From positions 9,360,669 through 9,424,668 of the forward strand of contig OZ038439.1 in the NCBI GenBank assembly GCA_964036275.1: DNA of 64,000 nt, read 5' to 3'. Origin of the DNA: Litoditis marina. Taxonomy: Eukaryota; Nematoda; Chromadorea; Rhabditida; Rhabditidae. This document shows, one piece after another, positions 36,831 to 50,500 of the stretch; position 1 is the first letter of the stretch, and each line of letters begins with the position of its first letter. Both the position numbers and the translations under genes were made by a program. A model generated the notes under the pieces. That model was not told where the DNA came from, did no database searches, and was given only the letters and a program-made list of their open reading frames with translations.

Positions 36831-39031
36831 CAACAAAATCGTTACAACTGCAAGGACCAGAATCTGTGGCTGGGGGCCGATGTCCAAACGGCAACATACT
36901 TCAAGCTTAATGCGGCTGCTTGCACAGGTCAGAACATGTTTGTTTGAAATCGGGTCCCTAATCCAATAGCCTGAAGCTTATCATCTCTTTGACAGATGAA
37001 AAAAATGCGTCAGTTTTTCCTTTTGTTGGGAAAATGTTGGCACGCGGAATTACTCTCGTTAGTAAACTTAAATCAATTTTCCGGGGTGAAAAATCAAAGT
37101 TAAAAGTTCGGGCTTAGCGATTGAACTTGTTTTTTCGAAAATTACCAGACAAATTACCTTGGTCTCACCAGGCAGTCACTTGTCTAATTCGGATATATTC
37201 GACCAAGTTCGTACCCAGTTTCACTTTCCAATTGCCATTTACTGGTCAGGGGTACTTGTCTGAAAGTTGAACTATTCTGTGCCGGTCGGAAAAAATAGTA
37301 ACAACGTCGAAGTATTTTTAATGAAATACTTTTATGTTACACCAGTATGACCTATGTATTTCATAATAATCGTTGATATACACATTTGTGTTTGGGTGGA
37401 GAGAATACCTATTCTATAGCTTTACACAAGTTCTCTCGAAAAGAAGATCGCTATTACAGAGGTTCATCTCTGGAGACGTGCAATGATAGCCAACTGCGAA
37501 ATTCCTTCTTCGATGAGGCGTTTTTGCTGTGAAGCTGGCAGCTAACGAGGAGAAGTGAGTGGTTTCTGACAATATACGTTTCGAGGTTTATTTTAGTCAA
37601 CATCGAATAATATTCGGTAATCCTCGGGCAAGGCGCAAGGTCAGCATTAGATAGGGAAATGCTTCACTACGGCAAGGTTAGCACCATAGATGGGTGAAAT
37701 TCCCAATTGTTAGTTGAGGGTGAGCCGTTGGCTGTCGTACAAATGCGACTTTTGATATATTCCGAGGAATTTTCGCAAACGCACCCAACATTCCTGGATT
37801 ATAACTCTAATACCCCGCGCAGAAGCCAGATACTTTCTGAAATTGGGCCCTGTTTTAGCGGATTTGACCAGATCCTAGCTCCGGTTACACAAAATTGAAT
37901 TGGACAGGAAATTTGAGGGTTTCAAATTCTGAAATTTGAGGGTTTCAAATTCTGAAATTTGAGGGTTTCAAATTGAATATTGGGCCCACCGTCCACTTTT
38001 TCAGAGAAAGGGACATTTAGTTGAGGTTACCTCTAATAGTTACGCTGCTTCAGGTGGTGCAATTTGCTTGCGCTTGATCAGTTATGGAAAAGTAGGATAT
38101 TTTTCATAGTAGTCAACTTTTCTTCGGTTATATCGATGATTTGACTTTCAATGAAAGAGATCAGTTTTTACTGAATCATGAGTAATATTATCCATGAATT
38201 TCAGAGGTATCGTAGACTGTTGAAAGATACCAACGACATACTTGTCTTCACAGGCAAGAAAACCACATTCAGCTGGACTACTGAATTTAGGTGAGTCCTG
38301 TATACCCATTCTTGCTTACTATAGTGGGGTCACATTTATCCGGAGCCGGAATGTTGCTCAATTGTGATGATGCGCTATTTTTCTGTCGTAAATATGCTAC
38401 TGTGGAAATATTCTGACTAATTTCAGTCAGGCGCACTCAAAAGGGGTAAATTTTAACTCAAATACTTTTTCTGCACTAACGGCGGCTAACAGCTTACTCA
38501 GTGAGAGTGTAGTATTCTTGTGAGACCATTATCATGGTTTTTTCACCAACTCGGAAAAAACCTTCGATATACGTGACTCTTTTCTGCAAAAAATCGGGTC
38601 TGGGCCCGTTACTGCGCAATTGACGAGATACGGGCTGCGTTTCCACATAGTTACGGACCTATAAATCATGAAATCTGGAGATTTTTGAATCGGAAGCTGG
38701 GTTACCCTCTTTTCAAAAAAGGATTACTGTGGCTACCTGAAAAGTTTACGTTGCCCTATTGGTGCAATCTGCTCGCGCTTGAACATTTATGAGAAATAGG
38801 ACCTTATTTTCTAACAAATAATAGTCATGTTCACTATTTCTGCGAGCATATCGTTGATCGAACTTTGAAGGAACGAGATCAGATCCTAGTTCCTACTGAA
38901 TCATGAATAATACTTTTCCATGATTTGCAGATGTATCGTTGCTCTTATCCGGCTGTGGCTACGAGGTCAGCAGCACACCGATTGTGGCAGATAAGAAAGG
39001 GTCGCATTCAGCTGTAGTACTGACTATATGT
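36831..39031 (+). pseudogene. Decayed intron-containing coding region inside element A
   Basis: Several exon-like pieces have nematode-style splice sites but do not join into an open protein. After TTTCAG at 36831 a piece reads NRYNCKDQNLWLGADVQ and continues for about 30 codons. At 38205-38290, between TTTCAG and GTGAGT, a piece reads RYRRLLKDTNDILVF and then KKTTFSWTTEFR. A diverged second copy of this exon and its upstream intron lies at 38931-39031 (TTTGCAG to GTGAGT). No catalytic motif is recognised, so a dead transposase is only one possibility. Confidence 0.35.
37909..37974. repeat. 23-bp tandem repeat, 2.9 copies
   Basis: Three consecutive units of AAATTTGAGGGTTTCAAATT followed by CTG, the last lacking CTG. 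Each unit is nearly self-complementary at its ends (AAATTTGA / TCAAATT). It lies inside element A. Confidence 0.9.
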
Positions 39032-39802
39032 GAGTGTTGCATATTTGAACCTTTTCGGTTTATATCGCGATTCTTTGGGATGTACTCCACATTCCTGTAG
39101 AATCTTGTAGCTAGCAAAAATGCCCAAAAACGGGCACCCTTTTCGATGGGCACGGGAAAAGTGGCCCTATTTAAGGGTTTATGACTATGTACGTTAGAAA
39201 ATCGAGCGGTTTATTTCGGTTCGGTATTCATACCTTACTAGTGAATGACACCTATGTCAGGGTTGAGGCCAAGAGCGATTTTATCTTTTCACTCATACGG
39301 AAGACTAAAATTACGATAGGATAGTCTTTCATGACTTAAAAACCAGCTAATTTTCGCATATGATTGCGCTCGGTTTTGCTGGTTGTTAACTTAGACGATT
39401 ATGTAGGGTACACGTCCACTATTTTGACGTTAGACATGTTTGGTTGGACAAGGCCATACATGGTTTTTTGAATCTCTTAACCTTGGTGTATAATAGATAT
39501 TTTCTATTTCTATAGTCGTTTGGATTTGAAGATGGGTAATTATCAGGAGTGTCTGGTATGTAGGCAAAGTACTCCTGTCGAAGGTCTTTCGAGGTAGTGC
39601 AACTGGAATGGCAAATGGAACAAATAGATTTTTGTTTCATACCTGCTAACTTTCATGTCTGATAGGTTAACTTCAAAATGTTTTGAAAAAAATGAATTCA
39701 GAAGTACTCGCTGGGTTGACGATTCGACCGTCTGATTGGTGGCTTGCGTTCAGAAGGATTTGAACAAGCATCATGATAGTTATCGAGCAGTCATTATAAT
39801 TG

Positions 39803-41338
39803 AATATTATGCAATATTTATTGAAGTATAATATCTATTATAATGACTGCGAGATAACTATCATAGCCCACCCTTTCCCGCCCAGTTCCGCTAGCGCGTA
39901 TGGAACGCAAGGAACAAACTATCCCTTATCTATGTGAATTTCAGGATAGTTTCCGACGTGTCAACCGGAAAGGTGTTCAACAGTCCAGGCTCGAGGGCTA
40001 GCTTGATGTCGGAGAAGCCAATCAGGAGACTGGCTGCTGATTTATTTATGTTTTTAACATGTTTATGTTTAATCGGTGAACACTGTAGACATGTCGCCAA
40101 CATGTGACATGTCACCTTTGACCAGTGGTTCACGTGACTTATGTGCCGAATATTATATGCGTCTGTCAATAAACTAGATGGTAGGCGCCAGTCGGCTGCC
40201 ACAGGCAACATTACTGTTCCTCAATTATACCTATTTTTATAAATATGAAAGCCTTGTGTTGTGGGTGAAGTGGTACTTTGGACTTATCTCAAATAAGTTA
40301 TTGGGATTATGTGATAGTTGGATTGAAGAGCTGATCGTGCCTCACATTCACCACACATTTTGTCTCTTAGCTACAGTGCAATGGGCACAACGGATGTTCT
40401 TGTTCTGTTCGCGAGGCGAAACGCAATATGCTAGTGATTTCCGTCGTAAAAAGAAAATTGTGCTAGTTCTTTCGCAAAGAGACAGTGCATTGGCCATCAG
40501 TTGTGCATTTTCCTAGATTATTTTTTGGAAAAATCGCTCGTCTGGCAGTTATTCTTAAGAATACTTGTGTAGCTTAGCCGGGCATCATTCGGCTTAGGTA
40601 GTATATTTAATATAATATAGTTGCTAAAGACAGTTCTGGCATTGAGCGACTAGTATTTTTGGTTTGAATTTTCCTAAACTATTGTTTCGGAACAGTTGTT
40701 GGACGGTCAGCTTTCTAAAGGAACATAGGTTCAGCTTAGCCGATAATTATTCGGCTTAGCTAATTTAGTTGGCTAAAGACCTTGGTCATAGTGGCTAAGG
40801 ACAGTCAGGGATCAACTGAGCTACTGCTCTCTTTGGTAAAAACTTCCTAGATTACTATTTTGGAGGAGTTTTTTCACTGGCAGTCATACTTGGGAAAACT
40901 TGTTTAGTTCAGCCGCAAATGGTTCGACTCTACCAGTACAGTACGATCTATACACTATAGTGGTGACACTGTTGTTCTTAATAGAAGAAAACTGTAGTTC
41001 TTCGGGCTGGAGCTACTCGATGTTCACATCAATCCTTTACTTGAGGTTACTCGTAGCGAGAATAACGCTACGCTTCTGTTCCTCCTTCGGTCACTCAACA
41101 AAGTGAAGATTTTTGGTGGTGAACAATTAGGTCACTTCAGCGACTGTCGCTAACCGCGCGCGTCAGGGCTTTCGCTGCAGGACCAATTTATTCACAAAAG
41201 TCGGCTAATTTATTTTAGCCATCTTTTGAATTTTAAATGAGAAATTAGAGCTTAAAGCGAAGCATAAGCATCATGATAGTTATCTCGCAGTCATTATAAT
41301 AGATATTATACTTCAATAAATATTGCATAATATTCAAT
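39803..41338. mobile_element. 1.5-kb DNA element (B) related to element A
   Basis: The left end, about 39803-39867, contains TTGAATATTATGCAATATTT and runs to GCGAGATAACTATCAT. It is matched in reverse complement at about 41275-41338. Just inside the right end lies the 203-bp block that mirrors the left end of element A. The interior has short frames only, including a 112-codon one at 40178-40516 with no recognised motif. It lies head to tail against element A. Confidence 0.6.
41097..41300 (-). repeat. Long inverted repeat, right arm (pairs with 35403-35605)
   Basis: Runs AACAAAGTGAAGATTTTTGG to GCAGTCATTATAAT and is the inverted copy of the left arm 5.5 kb away. It is followed by AGATATTATACTTC, which is the complement of the spacer at 39809-39844, so the inverted homology of element B extends to about 41338. 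Confidence 0.85.
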
Positions 41339-41518
41339 TAAAGATGAAAACCGAGTCCTTATATACCTTCGAAGGTGGCAATATGAAGACGATAGAAAGT
41401 ACCCTGCCACTGGGTTGAAGGTAGTCCGAAAGTGCGAGTTCCAAGGCAAAAAGTAGACCGAAATAGGAATGAGCACAGAGCGTTAGAAGGCGACCGCTCT
41501 CTGGCAAATTGAGGCCAG
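41339..41518. other. Unassigned 180 bp between element B and array 2
   Basis: Non-satellite DNA from AAGATGAAAACC to GAGGCCAG, then satellite resumes. No terminal repeat matching the LINE end, no ORF and no known element is seen. It may be the true right edge of the inserted block. Confidence 0.5.
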
Positions 41519-44500
41519 AATCATTGGATGAACTCAACTTTTGTTCGAGTTACAGGTATATCGTTGCGCAACGATAAACGTGAAAACTCACGGATACCAA
41601 AGTTCGCTAGAATCATAAAAATTGGCCGGAATCGGTTCCATTAGATCGGAAATAATATTTTATCACCATAAATGACCGAATCATTGGATGAACTCAACTT
41701 TTGTTCGAGTTACAGGTATATCGTTGCGCAACGATAAACGTGAAAACTCACGGATACCAAAGTTCGCTAGAATCATAAAAATTGGCCGGAATCGGTTCCA
41801 TTAGATCGGAAATAATATTTTATCACCATAAATGACCGAATCATTGGATGAACTGAACTTATGATCGAGTTACAGGTATATCGTTGCGCAACGATAAACG
41901 TGAAAACTCACGGATACCAAAGTTCGCTAGAATCATAAAAATTGGCCGGAATCGGTTCCATTAGATCGGAAATAATATTTTATCACCATAAATGACCGAA
42001 TCATTGGATGAACTCAACTTATGATCGAGTTACAGGTATATCGTTGCGCAACGATAAACGTGAAAACTCACGGATACCAAAGTTCGCTAGAATCATAAAA
42101 ATTGGCCGGAATCGGTTCCATTAGATCGGAAATAATATTTTATCACCATAAACGTTCGGATCATTGGATGAACTCAACTTATGATCGAGTTACAGGTATA
42201 TCGTTGCGCAACGATAAACGTGAAAACTCACGGATACCAAAGTTCGCTAGAATCATAAAAATTGGCCGGAATCGGTTCCATTAGATCGGAAATAATATTT
42301 TATCACCATAAGTGACCGAATCATTGGATGAACTCAACTTATGATCGAGTTACAGGCATATCGTTGCGCAACGATAAACGTGAAAACTCACGGATACCAA
42401 AGTTCGCTAGAATCATAAAAATTGGCCGGAATCGGTTCCATTAGATCGGAAATAATATTTTATCACCATAGATGACCGAATCATTGGATGAACTCAACTT
42501 TTGTTCGAGTTACAGGTATATGGTTGCGCAACGATAAACGTGAAAACTCACGGATACCAAAGTTCGCTAGAATCATAAAAATTGGCCGGAATCGGTTCCA
42601 TTAGATCGGAAATAATATTTTATCACCATAAATGACCGAATCATTGGATGAACTCAACTTATGATCGAGTTACAGGTATATCGTTGCGCAACGATAAACG
42701 TGAAAACTCACGGATACCAAAGTTCGCTAGAATCATAAAAATTGGCCGGAATCGGTTCCATTAGATCGGAAATAATATTTTATCACCATAAATGACCGAA
42801 TCATTGGATGAACTCAACTTATGATCGAGTTACAGGTATATGGTTGCGCAACGATAAACGTGAAAACTCACGGATACCAAAGTTCGCTAGAATCATAAAA
42901 ATTGGCCGGAATCGGTTCCATTAGATCGGAAATAATATTTTATCACCATAAATGACCGAATCATTGGATGAACTCAACTTATGATCGAGTTACAGGTATA
43001 TGGTTGCGCAACGATAAACGTGAAAACTCACGGATACCAAAGTTCGCTAGAATCATAAAAATTAGTCGGAATCGGTTCCATTAGATCGGAAATAATATTT
43101 TATCACCATAAATGACCAAATCATTGGATGAACTCAACTTATGATCGAGTTACAGGTATATGGTTGCGCAACGATAAACGTGAAAACTCACGGATACCAA
43201 AGTTCGCTAGAATCATAAAAATTAGTCGGAATCGGTTCCATTAGATCGGAAATAATATTTTATCACCATAAATGACCAAATCATTGGATGAACTCAACTT
43301 ATGATCGAGTTACAGGTATATCGTTGCGCAACGATAAACGTGAAAACTCACGGATACCAAAGTTCGCTAGAATCATAAAAATTGGCCGGAATCGGTTCCA
43401 TTAGATCGGAAATAATATTTTATCACCATAAATGACCAAATCATTGGATGAACTCAACTTATGATCGAGTTACAGGTATATCGTTGCGCAACGATAAACG
43501 TGAAAACTCACGGATACCAAAGTTCGCTAGAATCATAAAAATTGGCCGGAATCGGTTCCATTAGATCGGAAATAATATTTTATCACCATAAATGACCGAA
43601 TCATTGGATGAACTCAACTTATGATCGAGTTACAGGTATATGGTTGCGCAACGATAAACGTGAAAACTCACGGATACCAAAGTTCGCTAGAATCATAAAA
43701 ATTAGTCGGAATCGGTTCCATTAGATCGGAAATAATATTTTATCACCATAGATGACCGAATCATTGGATGAACTCAACTTATGATCGAGTTACAGGTATA
43801 TGGTTGCGCAACGATAAACGTGAAAACTCACGGATACCAAAGTTCGCTAGAATCATAAAAATTGGCCGGAATCGGTTCCATTAGATCGGAAATAATATTT
43901 TATCACCATAAATGACCGAATCATTGGATGAACTCAACTTATGATCGAGTTACAGGCATATCGTTGCGCAACGATAAACGTGAAAACTCACGGATACCAA
44001 AGTTCGCTAGAATCATAAAAATTGGCCGGAATCGGTTCCATTAGATCGGAAATAATATTTTATCACCATAAATGACCGAATCATTGGATGAACTCAACTT
44101 TTGTTCGAGTTACAGGTATATGGTTGCGCAACGATAAACGTGAAAACTCACGGATACCAAAGTTCGCTAGAATCATAAAAATTGGCCGGAATCGGTTCCA
44201 TTAGATCGGAAATAATATTTTATCACCATAAATGACCGAATCATTGGATGAACTCAACTTATGATCGAGTTACAGGTATATGGTTGCGCAACGATAAACG
44301 TGAAAACTCACGGATACCAAAGTTCGCTAGAATCATAAAAATTAGTCGGAATCGGTTCCATTAGATCGGAAATAATATTTTATCACCATAGATGACCGAA
44401 TCATTGGATGAACTCAACTTATGATCGAGTTACAGGTATATGGTTGCGCAACGATAAACGTGAAAACTCACGGATACCAAAGTTCGCTAGAATCATAAAA

Positions 44501-47500
44501 ATTAGTCGGAATCGGTTCCATTAGATCGGAAATAATATTTTATCACCATAGATGACCGAATCATTGGATGAACTCAACTTATGATCGAGTTACAGGTATA
44601 TGGTTGCGCAACGATAAACGTGAAAACTCACGGATACCAAAGTTCGCTAGAATCATAAAAATTAGTCGGAATCGGTTCCATTAGATCGGAAATAATATTT
44701 TATCACCATAAATGACCGAATCATTGGATGAACTCAACTTTTGTTCGAGTTACAGGTATATGGTTGCGCAACGATAAACGTGAAAACTCACGGATACCAA
44801 AGTTCGCTAGAATCATAAAAATTAGTCGGAATCGGTTCCATTAGATCGGAAATAATATTTTATCACCATAGATGACCGAATCATTGGATGAACTCAACTT
44901 ATGTTCGAGTTACAGGTATATGGTTGCGCAACGATAAACGTGAAAACTCACGGATACCAAAGTTCGCTAGAATCATAAAAATTGGCCGGAATCGGTTCCA
45001 TTAGATCGGAAATAATATTTTATCACCATAAATGACCGAATCATTGGATGAACTCAACTTTTGTTCGAGTTACAGGTATATGGTTGCGCAACGATAAACG
45101 TGAAAACTCACGGATACCAAATTCCGCTAGAATCATAAAAATTGGCCGGAATCGGTTCCATTAGATCGGAAATAATATTTTATCACCATAAATGACCGAA
45201 TCATTGGATGAACTCAACTTATGATCGAGTTACAGGTATATGGTTGCGCAACGATAAACGTGAAAACTCACGGATACCAAAGTTCGCTAGAATCATAAAA
45301 ATTAGTCGGAATCGGTTCCATTAGATCGGAAATAATATTTTATCACCATAGATGACCGAATCATTGGATGAACTCAACTTATGATCGAGTTACAGGTATA
45401 TGGTTGCGCAACGATAAACGTGAAAACTCACGGATACCAAAGTTCGCTAGAATCATAAAAATTAGTCGGAATCGGTTCCATTAGATCGGAAATAATATTT
45501 TATCACCATAAATGACCGAATCATTGGATGAACTCAACTTATGATCGAGTTACAGGTATATGGTTGCGCAACGATAAACGTGAAAACTCACGGATACCAA
45601 AGTTCGCTAGAATCATAAAAATTAGTCGGAATCGGTTCCATTAGATCGGAAATAATATTTTATCACCATAGATGACCGAATCATTGGATGAACTGAACTT
45701 ATGATCGAGTTACAGGTATATCGTTGCGCAACGATAAACGTGAAAACTCACGGATACCAAAGTTCGCTAGAATCATAAAAATTGGCCGGAATCGGTTCCA
45801 TTAGATCGGAAATAATATTTTATCACCATAAATGACCGAATCATTGGATGAACTCAACTTATGATCGAGTTACAGGTATATGGTTGCGCAACGATAAACG
45901 TGAAAACTCACGGATACCAAAGTTCGCTAGAATCATAAAAATTAGTCGGAATCGGTTCCATTAGATCGGAAATAATATTTTATCACCATAGATGACCGAA
46001 TCATTGGATGAACTCAACTTATGATCGAGTTACAGGTATATGGTTGCGCAACGATAAACGTGAAAACTCACGGATACCAAAGTTCGCTAGAATCATAAAA
46101 ATTAGTCGGAATCGGTTCCATTAGATCGGAAATAATATTTTATCACCATAAATGACCGAATCATTGGATGAACTCAACTTTTGTTCGAGTTACAGGTATA
46201 TGGTTGCGCAACGATAAACGTGAAAACTCACGGATACCAAAGTTCGCTAGAATCATAAAAATTAGTCGGAATCGGTTCCATTAGATCGGAAATAATATTT
46301 TATCACCATAGATGACCGAATCATTGGATGAACTCAACTTATGTTCGAGTTACAGGTATATGGTTGCGCAACGATAAACGTGAAAACTCACGGATACCAA
46401 AGTTCGCTAGAATCATAAAAATTAGTCGGAATCGGTTCCATTAGATCGGAAATAATATTTTATCACCATAGATGACCGAATCATTGGATGAACTCAACTT
46501 ATGTTCGAGTTACAGGTATATGGTTGCGCAACGATAAACGTGAAAACTCACGGATACCAAAGTTCGCTAGAATCATAAAAATTAGTCGGAATCGGTTCCA
46601 TTAGATCGGAAATAATATTTTATCACCATAGATGACCGAATCATTGGATGAACTCAACTTATGATCGAGTTACAGGTATATCGTTGCGCAACGATAAACG
46701 TGAAAACTCACGGATACCAAAGTTCGCTAGAATCATAAAAATTGGCCGGAATCGGTTCCATTAGATCGGAAATAATATTTTATCACCATAGATGACCGAA
46801 TCATTGGATGAACTCAACTTATGTTCGAGTTACAGGTATATGGTTGCGCAACGATAATTGTGAAAACTCACGGATACCAAAGTTCGCTAGAATCATAAAA
46901 ATTGGCCGGAATCGGTTCCATTAGATCGGAAATAATATTTTATCACCATAGATGACCGAATCATTGGATGAACTCAACTTATGATCGAGTTACAGGTATA
47001 TCGTTGCGCAACGATAAACGTGAAAACTCACGGATACCAAAGTTCGCTAGAATCATAAAAATTGGCCGGAATCGGTTCCATTAGATCGGAAATAATATTT
47101 TATCACCATAGATGACCGAATCGATTGGATGAACTCAACTTATGATCGAGTTACAGGTATATCGTTGCGCAACGATAAACGTGAAAACTCACGGATACCA
47201 AAGTTCGCTAGAATCATAAAAATTGGCCGGAATCGGTTCCATTAGATCGGAAATAATATTTTATCACCATAGATGACCGAATCGATTGGATGAACTCAAC
47301 TTATGATCGAGTTACAGGTATATCGTTGCGCAACGATAAACGTGAAAACTCACGGATACCAAAGTTCGCTAGAATCATAAAAATTGGCCGGAATCGGTTC
47401 CATTAGATCGGAAATAATATTTTATCACCATAGATGACCGAATCATTGGATGAACTCAACTTATGTTCGAGTTACAGGTATATCGTTGCGCAACGATAAA

Positions 47501-50500
47501 CGTGAAAACTCACGGATACCAAAGTTCGCTACAACAATCAAAATTGGCCGGAATCGGTTCCATTAGATCGGAAATAATATTTTATCACCATAGATGACCG
47601 AATCATTGGATGAACTCAACTTATGATCGAGTTACAGGTATATCGTTGCGCAACGATGAACGTGAAAACTCACGGATACCAAAGTTCGCTACAACAATCA
47701 AAATTGGCCGGAATCGGTTCCATTAGATCGGAAATAATATTTTATCACCATAGATGACCGAATCGATTGGATGAACTCAACTTATGATCGAGTTACAGGT
47801 ATATCGTTGCGCAACGATAAACGTGAAAACTCACGGATACCAAAGTTCGCTAGAATCATAAAAATTGGCCGGAATCGGTTCCAATAGATCGGAAATAATA
47901 TTTTATCACCATAGATGACCGAATCATTGGATGAACTCAACTTATGATCGAGTTTCAGGTATATCGTTGCGCAACGATAAACGTGAAAACTCACGGATAC
48001 CAAAGTTCGCTAGAATCATAAAAATTGGCCGGAATCGGTTCCATTAGATCGGAAATAATATTTTATCACCATAGATGACCGAATCATTGGATGAACTCAA
48101 CTTATGATCGAGTTACAGGTATATCGTTGCGCAACGATGAACGTGAAAACTCACGGATACCAAAGTTCGCTACAACAATCAAAATTGGCCGGAATCGGTT
48201 CCATTAGATCGGAAATAATATTTTATCACCATAGATGACCGAATCGATTGGATGAACTCAACTTATGATCGAGTTACAGGTATATCGTTGCGCAACGATA
48301 AACGTGAAAACTCACGGATACCAAAGTTCGCTAGAATCATAAAAATTGGCCGGAATCGGTTCCATTAGATCGGAAATAATATTTTATCACCATAGATGAC
48401 CGAATCATTGGATGAACTCAACTTATGTTCGAGTTACAGGTATATGGTTGCGCAACGATAATTGTGAAAACTCACGGATACCAAAGTTCGCTAGAATCAT
48501 AAAAATTGGCCGGAATCGGTTCCATTAGATCGGAAATAATATTTTATCACCATAGATGACCGAATCGATTGGATGAACTCAACTTATGATCGAGTTACAG
48601 GTATATCGTTGCGCAACGATGAACGTGAAAACTCACGGATACCAAAGTTCGCTAGAATCATAAAAATTGGCCGGAATCGGTTCCATTAGATCGGAAATAA
48701 TATTTTATCACCATAGATGACCGAATCGATTGGATGAACTCAACTTATGATCGAGTTACAGGTATATCGTTGCGCAACGATAAACGTGAAAACTCACGGA
48801 TACCAAAGTTCGCTAGAATCATAAAAATTGGCCGGAATCGGTTCCATTAGATCGGAAATAATATTTTATCACCATAGATGACCGAATCATTGGATGAACT
48901 CAACTTATGTTCGAGTTACAGGTATATGGTTGCGCAACGATAATTGTGAAAACTCACGGATACCAAAGTTCGCTAGAATCATAAAAATTGGCCGGAATCG
49001 GTTCCATTAGATCGGAAATAATATTTTATCACCATAGATGACCGAATCGATTGGATGAACTCAACTTATGATCGAGTTACAGGTATATCGTTGCGCAACG
49101 ATAAACGTGAAAACTCACGGATACCAAAGTTCGCTAGAATCATAAAAATTGGCCGGAATCGGTTCCATTAGATCGGAAATAATATTTTATCACCATAGAT
49201 GACCGAATCATTGGATGAACTCAACTTATGTTCGAGTTACAGGTATATGGTTGCGCAACGATAATTGTGAAAACTCACGGATACCAAAGTTCGCTAGAAT
49301 CATAAAAATTGGCCGGAATCGGTTCCATTAGATCGGAAATAATATTTTATCACCATAGATGACCGAATCGATTGGATGAACTCAACTTATGATCGAGTTA
49401 CAGGTATATCGTTGCGCAACGATAATTGTGAAAACTCACGGATACCAAAGTTCGCTAGAATCATAAAAATTGGCCGGAATCGGTTCCATTAGATCGGAAA
49501 TAATATTTTATCACCATAGATGACCGAATCATTGGATGAACTCAACTTATGATCGAGTTACAGGTATATCGTTGCGCAACGATGAACGTGAAAACTCACG
49601 GATACCAAAGTTCGCTACAACAATCAAAATTGGCCGGAATCGGTTCCATTAGATCGGAAATAATATTTTATCACCATAGATGACCGAATCATTGGATGAA
49701 CTCAACTTATGATCGAGTTACAGGTATATCGTTGCGCAACGATGAACGTGAAAACTCACGGATACCAAAGTTCGCTACAACAATCAAAATTGGCCGGAAT
49801 CGGTTCCATTAGATCGGAAATAATATTTATCACCATAAATGACCAAATCATTGGATGAACTCAACTTATGATCGAGTTACAGGTATATGGTTGCGCAACG
49901 ATAAACGTGAAAACTCACGGATACCAAACTTCGCTACAATAATCAAAATTGGCCGGAATCGGTTCCATTAGATCGGAAATGATATTTTATCACCTTAAGT
50001 GACCGAATCATCAGATGAACTGAACTTATGATCGAGTTACAGGTATATGGTTGCGCAACGATAAACGTGAAAACTCACGGATACCAAAGTTCGCTAGAAT
50101 CATAAAAATTAGTCGGAATCGGTTCCAATAGATCGGAAATAATATTTTATCACCATAGATGACCGAATCATTGGATGAACTCAACTTATGTTCGAGTTAC
50201 AGGTATATGGTTGCGCAACGATAATTGTGAAAACTCACGGATACCAAAGTTCGCTAGAATAATCAAAATTGGCCGGAATCGGTTCCATTAGATCGGAAAT
50301 AATATTTTATCACCATAGATGACCGAATCATTGGATGAACTCAACTTATGTTCGAGTTACAGGTATATGGTTGCGCAACGATAATTGTGAAAACTCACGG
50401 ATACCAAAGTTCGCTAGAATCATAAAAATTAGTCGGAATCGGTTCCAATAGATCGGAAATAATATTTTATCACCATAGATGACCGAATCATTGGATGAAC

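Larger units (their letters stand above)
35401..39802. mobile_element. 4.4-kb DNA element (A) with 37-bp terminal inverted repeats
   Basis: The left end 35401-35437 begins CAATTATAATGACTGCTCGA, and the right end 39766-39802 is its exact reverse complement. No long ORF is present inside. It contains a decayed exon-like region (36831-39031) and a 23-bp tandem repeat (37909). Its first ~203 bp (35403-35605) also appear inverted at 41097-41300, so it shares an end sequence with the element next to it. The superfamily is not recognised; it could be a non-autonomous or dead autonomous transposon. Confidence 0.7.

Noticed and set aside
40178..40516. 112-codon frame inside element B
   Set aside because: No motif, no recognised similarity, and no splice partners. 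Too weak to call a gene.
31427..41518. Single giant transposon spanning the whole interrupting block
   Set aside because: The two outer edges (GATTGATTG and the complement of GAGGCCAG) are not inverted repeats of each other, and the left edge is clearly a LINE 3' tail.
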